The notes beneath the pieces are model-generated. The model ran no database searches and was not told where the DNA came from. It worked only from the letters and a program-made list of their open reading frames with translations. DNA of 32,721 nucleotides from Shewanella sp. UCD-KL12. GTDB lineage: Bacteria; Pseudomonadota; Gammaproteobacteria; Enterobacterales; Shewanellaceae. Shown piece by piece: positions 31,702 to 32,721 of this stretch (position 1 is its first letter; each line of letters starts with the position of its first letter). Location: positions 1 to 32,721 of the forward strand of contig NZ_MPHJ01000026.1 of the NCBI RefSeq assembly GCF_001957125.1, read 5' to 3'. The position numbers and the translations under genes were made by a program.

Positions 31702-31775
31702 GGCAAGCATACAAGCCAGTTACCTAACTATAGGTAAGCTATTTTAGGTTCATGGGTCATTTCAAATGCCGTTAA

Positions 31776-31808
31776 ACAAAAAATCCCCAACACAAAGCGC
31801 TGGGAATT
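31776..31808 (-). terminator. Terminator-like hairpin after the relic 5S unit
   Basis: On the minus strand AATTCCCAGC - GCTTTGT - GTTGGGGATT forms a 10-bp stem with two G-T pairs and is followed by TTTTG. It occupies the same place relative to the 5S relic as the 32458-32489 terminator does relative to the intact 5S gene. Confidence 0.65.
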
Positions 31809-31886
31809 TATCACTTCTCTTTCAAGAATAATTAGGCATCTATTAATGACTTTCTCTTGTAGTTCGCGAAGCCAACACATGGGGAC
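31809..31886 (-). pseudogene. Probable relic of a second 5S rRNA gene (3' part and flank)
   Basis: Plus-strand TTTATCACTTCTCTTTCAAG then AATAATTAGGCATCTATTAA and TGACTTTCTCT aligns with the flank and 3' end of the intact 5S (TTATTCGACTCTCTTTACGAG, AAATTAGGCGCCTGGAAATG, ACCTACTCTC). The block CACATGGGGA (31876-31885) also occurs in the 5S gene at 32535-32544. The spacing between the two aligned starts is 679 bases and the relic has about 20 extra bases before the second block. Nothing 5' of that block is recognisable. Confidence 0.5.
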
Positions 31887-31916
31887 GGAAAGTAATGCTT
31901 TGAATGCGCAGCATCG

Positions 31917-32167
31917 AGCTATTTTGTAGCGAGAATAGACGCAGTCGCAGAACTGGAGGCTAGGCACATGGAAGTGTCGAATGTCAGAAACGCATGGATG
32001 CAGTTTCTGACCAAGCTCAGCGGCGGGGCGACCGCCATGGATGGCGGAAGTGTCGATATTGAACGACTGAATGGATTCAGGAGGTAGGGTAACGCAGGAG
32101 CGGGTACCGAGGATGCTAAATCCGAGGAGCATTTATCGATCGACGTCGGAAGAAGCTATTTTGTAGC
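31917..32167. repeat. 14-bp direct repeat AGCTATTTTGTAGC, two copies
   Basis: Exact copies at 31917-31930 and 32154-32167, 237 bases apart. A shorter AGCTATTTTA is at 31737-31746 and related TTGTAGC strings occur near 31857 and 32430. They may mark module borders in a mosaic repeat. Confidence 0.6.
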
Positions 32168-32329
32168 CTGCAACAAAGGCGCCTTTCAATGTCCAGCTAC
32201 GCGCTAAGCCACAAGGATGTGGTGAATGCAGAGAGTGCAGGAGCTACTCTCTGCCATAAACACATCGCTAGCGCGATATTCGCCCTATGACCTACATGGA
32301 TCTAGGGAGTGGACCTACATGGATCTAGG
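31965..32329. repeat. Family of hairpins with a CATGGATG-type core
   Basis: Members are 31983-32011 (GTCAGAAAC stem, GCATGGATGC tip), 32032-32047 (CCGCCATGGATGGCGG), 32209-32222 (CCACAAGGATGTGG), and 32291-32306 and 32314-32329 (CCTACATGGATCTAGG). A shortened form CACATGGAAGTG is at 31965-31976. Stems differ in sequence but stay self-complementary while the centre is kept. Several are followed by a GAAGTG- or GAGTG-like string. No convincing protein is encoded here: a minus-strand open frame at 31728-32132 crosses hairpins and the 5S relic and matches no known family. Confidence 0.8.
32228..32254. repeat. Perfect 9-bp hairpin
   Basis: GCAGAGAGT (32228-32236) and ACTCTCTGC (32246-32254) enclose a 9-base loop. 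It immediately follows the CCACAAGGATGTGG hairpin. No T tract follows on either strand. Confidence 0.6.
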
Positions 32330-32334
32330 GAGTG
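32289..32334. repeat. 23-bp unit repeated twice in tandem
   Basis: Bases 32289-32311 and 32312-32334 are identical. Each unit contains one CCTACATGGATCTAGG hairpin and ends GGAGTG. The lack of any difference implies a recent duplication. Confidence 0.95.
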
Positions 32335-32338
32335 CCTT

Positions 32339-32357
32339 GAATTGTTGGGAACAATTC
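32339..32357. repeat. Perfect inverted repeat GAATTGTT-GGG-AACAATTC
   Basis: An 8-bp stem with a 3-base loop directly after the tandem 23-bp units. Downstream, GGACTCTT (32393-32400) and AAGAGTCC (32437-32444) form a longer-range inverted repeat. The stretch 31887-32457 therefore holds only structured noncoding sequence. Confidence 0.7.
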
Positions 32358-32457
32358 TGGCCTCCACATGGGTATTGAGCCTCACTACGTTCGGACTCTT
32401 CACTTCTCCATGTTCGAGTGGTCACTTCTTGTAGCAAAGAGTCCAGGCTAAAAACGA

Positions 32458-32489
32458 AATAAGCCCATTGCGTTAGCAATGGGCTTATT
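32458..32489 (-). terminator. Terminator of the rRNA operon
   Basis: AATAAGCCCATTGC (32458-32471) pairs perfectly with GCAATGGGCTTATT (32476-32489), loop GTTA. On the minus strand it is followed by TCGTTTTTAG. It lies 25 bases after the 5S 3' end. Confidence 0.93.
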
Positions 32490-32513
32490 CGACTCTCTTT
32501 ACGAGAAATTAGG

Positions 32514-32631
32514 CGCCTGGAAATGACCTACTCTCACATGGGGAGACCCCACACTACCATCGGCGCTATTGCGTTTCACTTCTGAGTTCGAGATGGGATC
32601 AGGTGGGGCCACAATGCTATGGTTTCCAGAC
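32514..32631 (-). rRNA. rrf: 5S ribosomal RNA
   Basis: The minus strand reads GTCTGGAAACCATAGC ... CCCATCTCGAACTCAGAAGT ... GCGCCGATGGTAGTGTGGGG ... GAGAGTAGG ... TTCCAGGC, matching E. coli 5S rRNA through its conserved loops. The 5' GTCTGGAA pairs with 3' TTCCAGGC to close helix I. Ends are placed from that helix and may be off by one or two bases. It ends an rRNA operon whose 23S gene lies beyond the window; 32632-32721 is the 23S-5S spacer and shows no other feature. Confidence 0.96.
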
Positions 32632-32721
32632 TAATTTGGAAATTTGAAAAGCTAATTGGGTTTTATAATCATTCTAACTTAAATCAAGTCGTATTCTTTT
32701 GTGCTTGTAAAGTAATCATCA

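Noticed and set aside
31728..32132. Open reading frame of 134 codons on the minus strand
   Set aside because: It crosses the hairpin cluster, the 5S relic and a terminator, has no credible ribosome-binding site and no recognisable domain; many such frames arise in GC-rich repeats.

Overview
The window looks like a chromosomal segment of a Shewanella-like marine gammaproteobacterium (order Alteromonadales). The basis is the gene order ubiF / miaB-ybeZ-ybeY-ybeX-lnt / ybeL-leuS-lptE-holA-nadD-rsfS-rlmH-mrdA-mrdB-mltB-rlpA-dacA-ybeD-lipB-lipA, which matches the E. coli min 14-15 region, together with protein lengths close to the E. coli orthologues and a moderate GC content. The genus is an inference from memory of such genomes, not from a search.

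Layout. (1) 1-296: the truncated end of an IS4-family insertion sequence, with the N-terminus of its transposase and one terminal inverted repeat. (2) 297-2257: a minus-strand tRNA operon with nine intact genes (2 Met-CAT, 4 Leu-TAG, 3 Gln-TTG), a clear sigma70 promoter at its head and an intrinsic terminator at its tail. The spacers hold tRNA wreckage: three 5'-half tRNA-Leu remnants, two 52-nt tRNA-like elements, one full-length tRNA-Leu pseudogene, and a recurrent CATCT...AGATG mini-hairpin. The order Met-Leu-Gln-Gln-Met at its head matches the E. coli metT operon, which also lies next to ubiF/miaB. (3) 2394-5716, minus strand: ychF, pth and a ubiF-type ubiquinone hydroxylase. (4) 5928-12103, plus strand: a small secreted unknown protein, miaB, then the ybeZ-ybeY-corC-lnt run. 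(5) 12188-14813, minus strand: a Cache-domain chemoreceptor and the zinc-ribbon protein YbeL. (6) 14933-29195, plus strand: leuS, the LPS-assembly lipoprotein lptE, holA, nadD, rsfS, rlmH, the cell-elongation and peptidoglycan genes mrdA, mrdB, mltB, rlpA and dacA, then ybeD and the lipoate genes lipB-lipA, the last pair behind a strong CRP-like site. (7) 29302-30426, minus strand: holD-rimI and tRNA-Trp. (8) 30570-31499, minus strand: a secreted GH16-like protein with a 13-copy perfect heptamer repeat just upstream. (9) 31776-32721: the end of an rRNA operon (5S gene and terminator) followed by a noncoding mosaic that includes a probable relic of a second 5S gene and a family of hairpins sharing a CATGGATG core.

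Functionally the core is housekeeping: tRNA supply, charging and modification (tRNA operon, leuS, miaB, pth), ribosome maturation and silencing (ybeY, rlmH, rsfS), envelope growth (mrdA/B, mltB, rlpA, dacA, lptE, lnt), cofactors (nadD, lipAB, ubiF) and replication (holA, holD). The genomic novelty is concentrated at the two ends. The tRNA operon shows amplification and decay, and the spacer downstream of the 5S gene carries a relic of a second 5S unit plus a structured repeat cluster. I see no defence island, prophage, CRISPR array or secondary-metabolite cluster.
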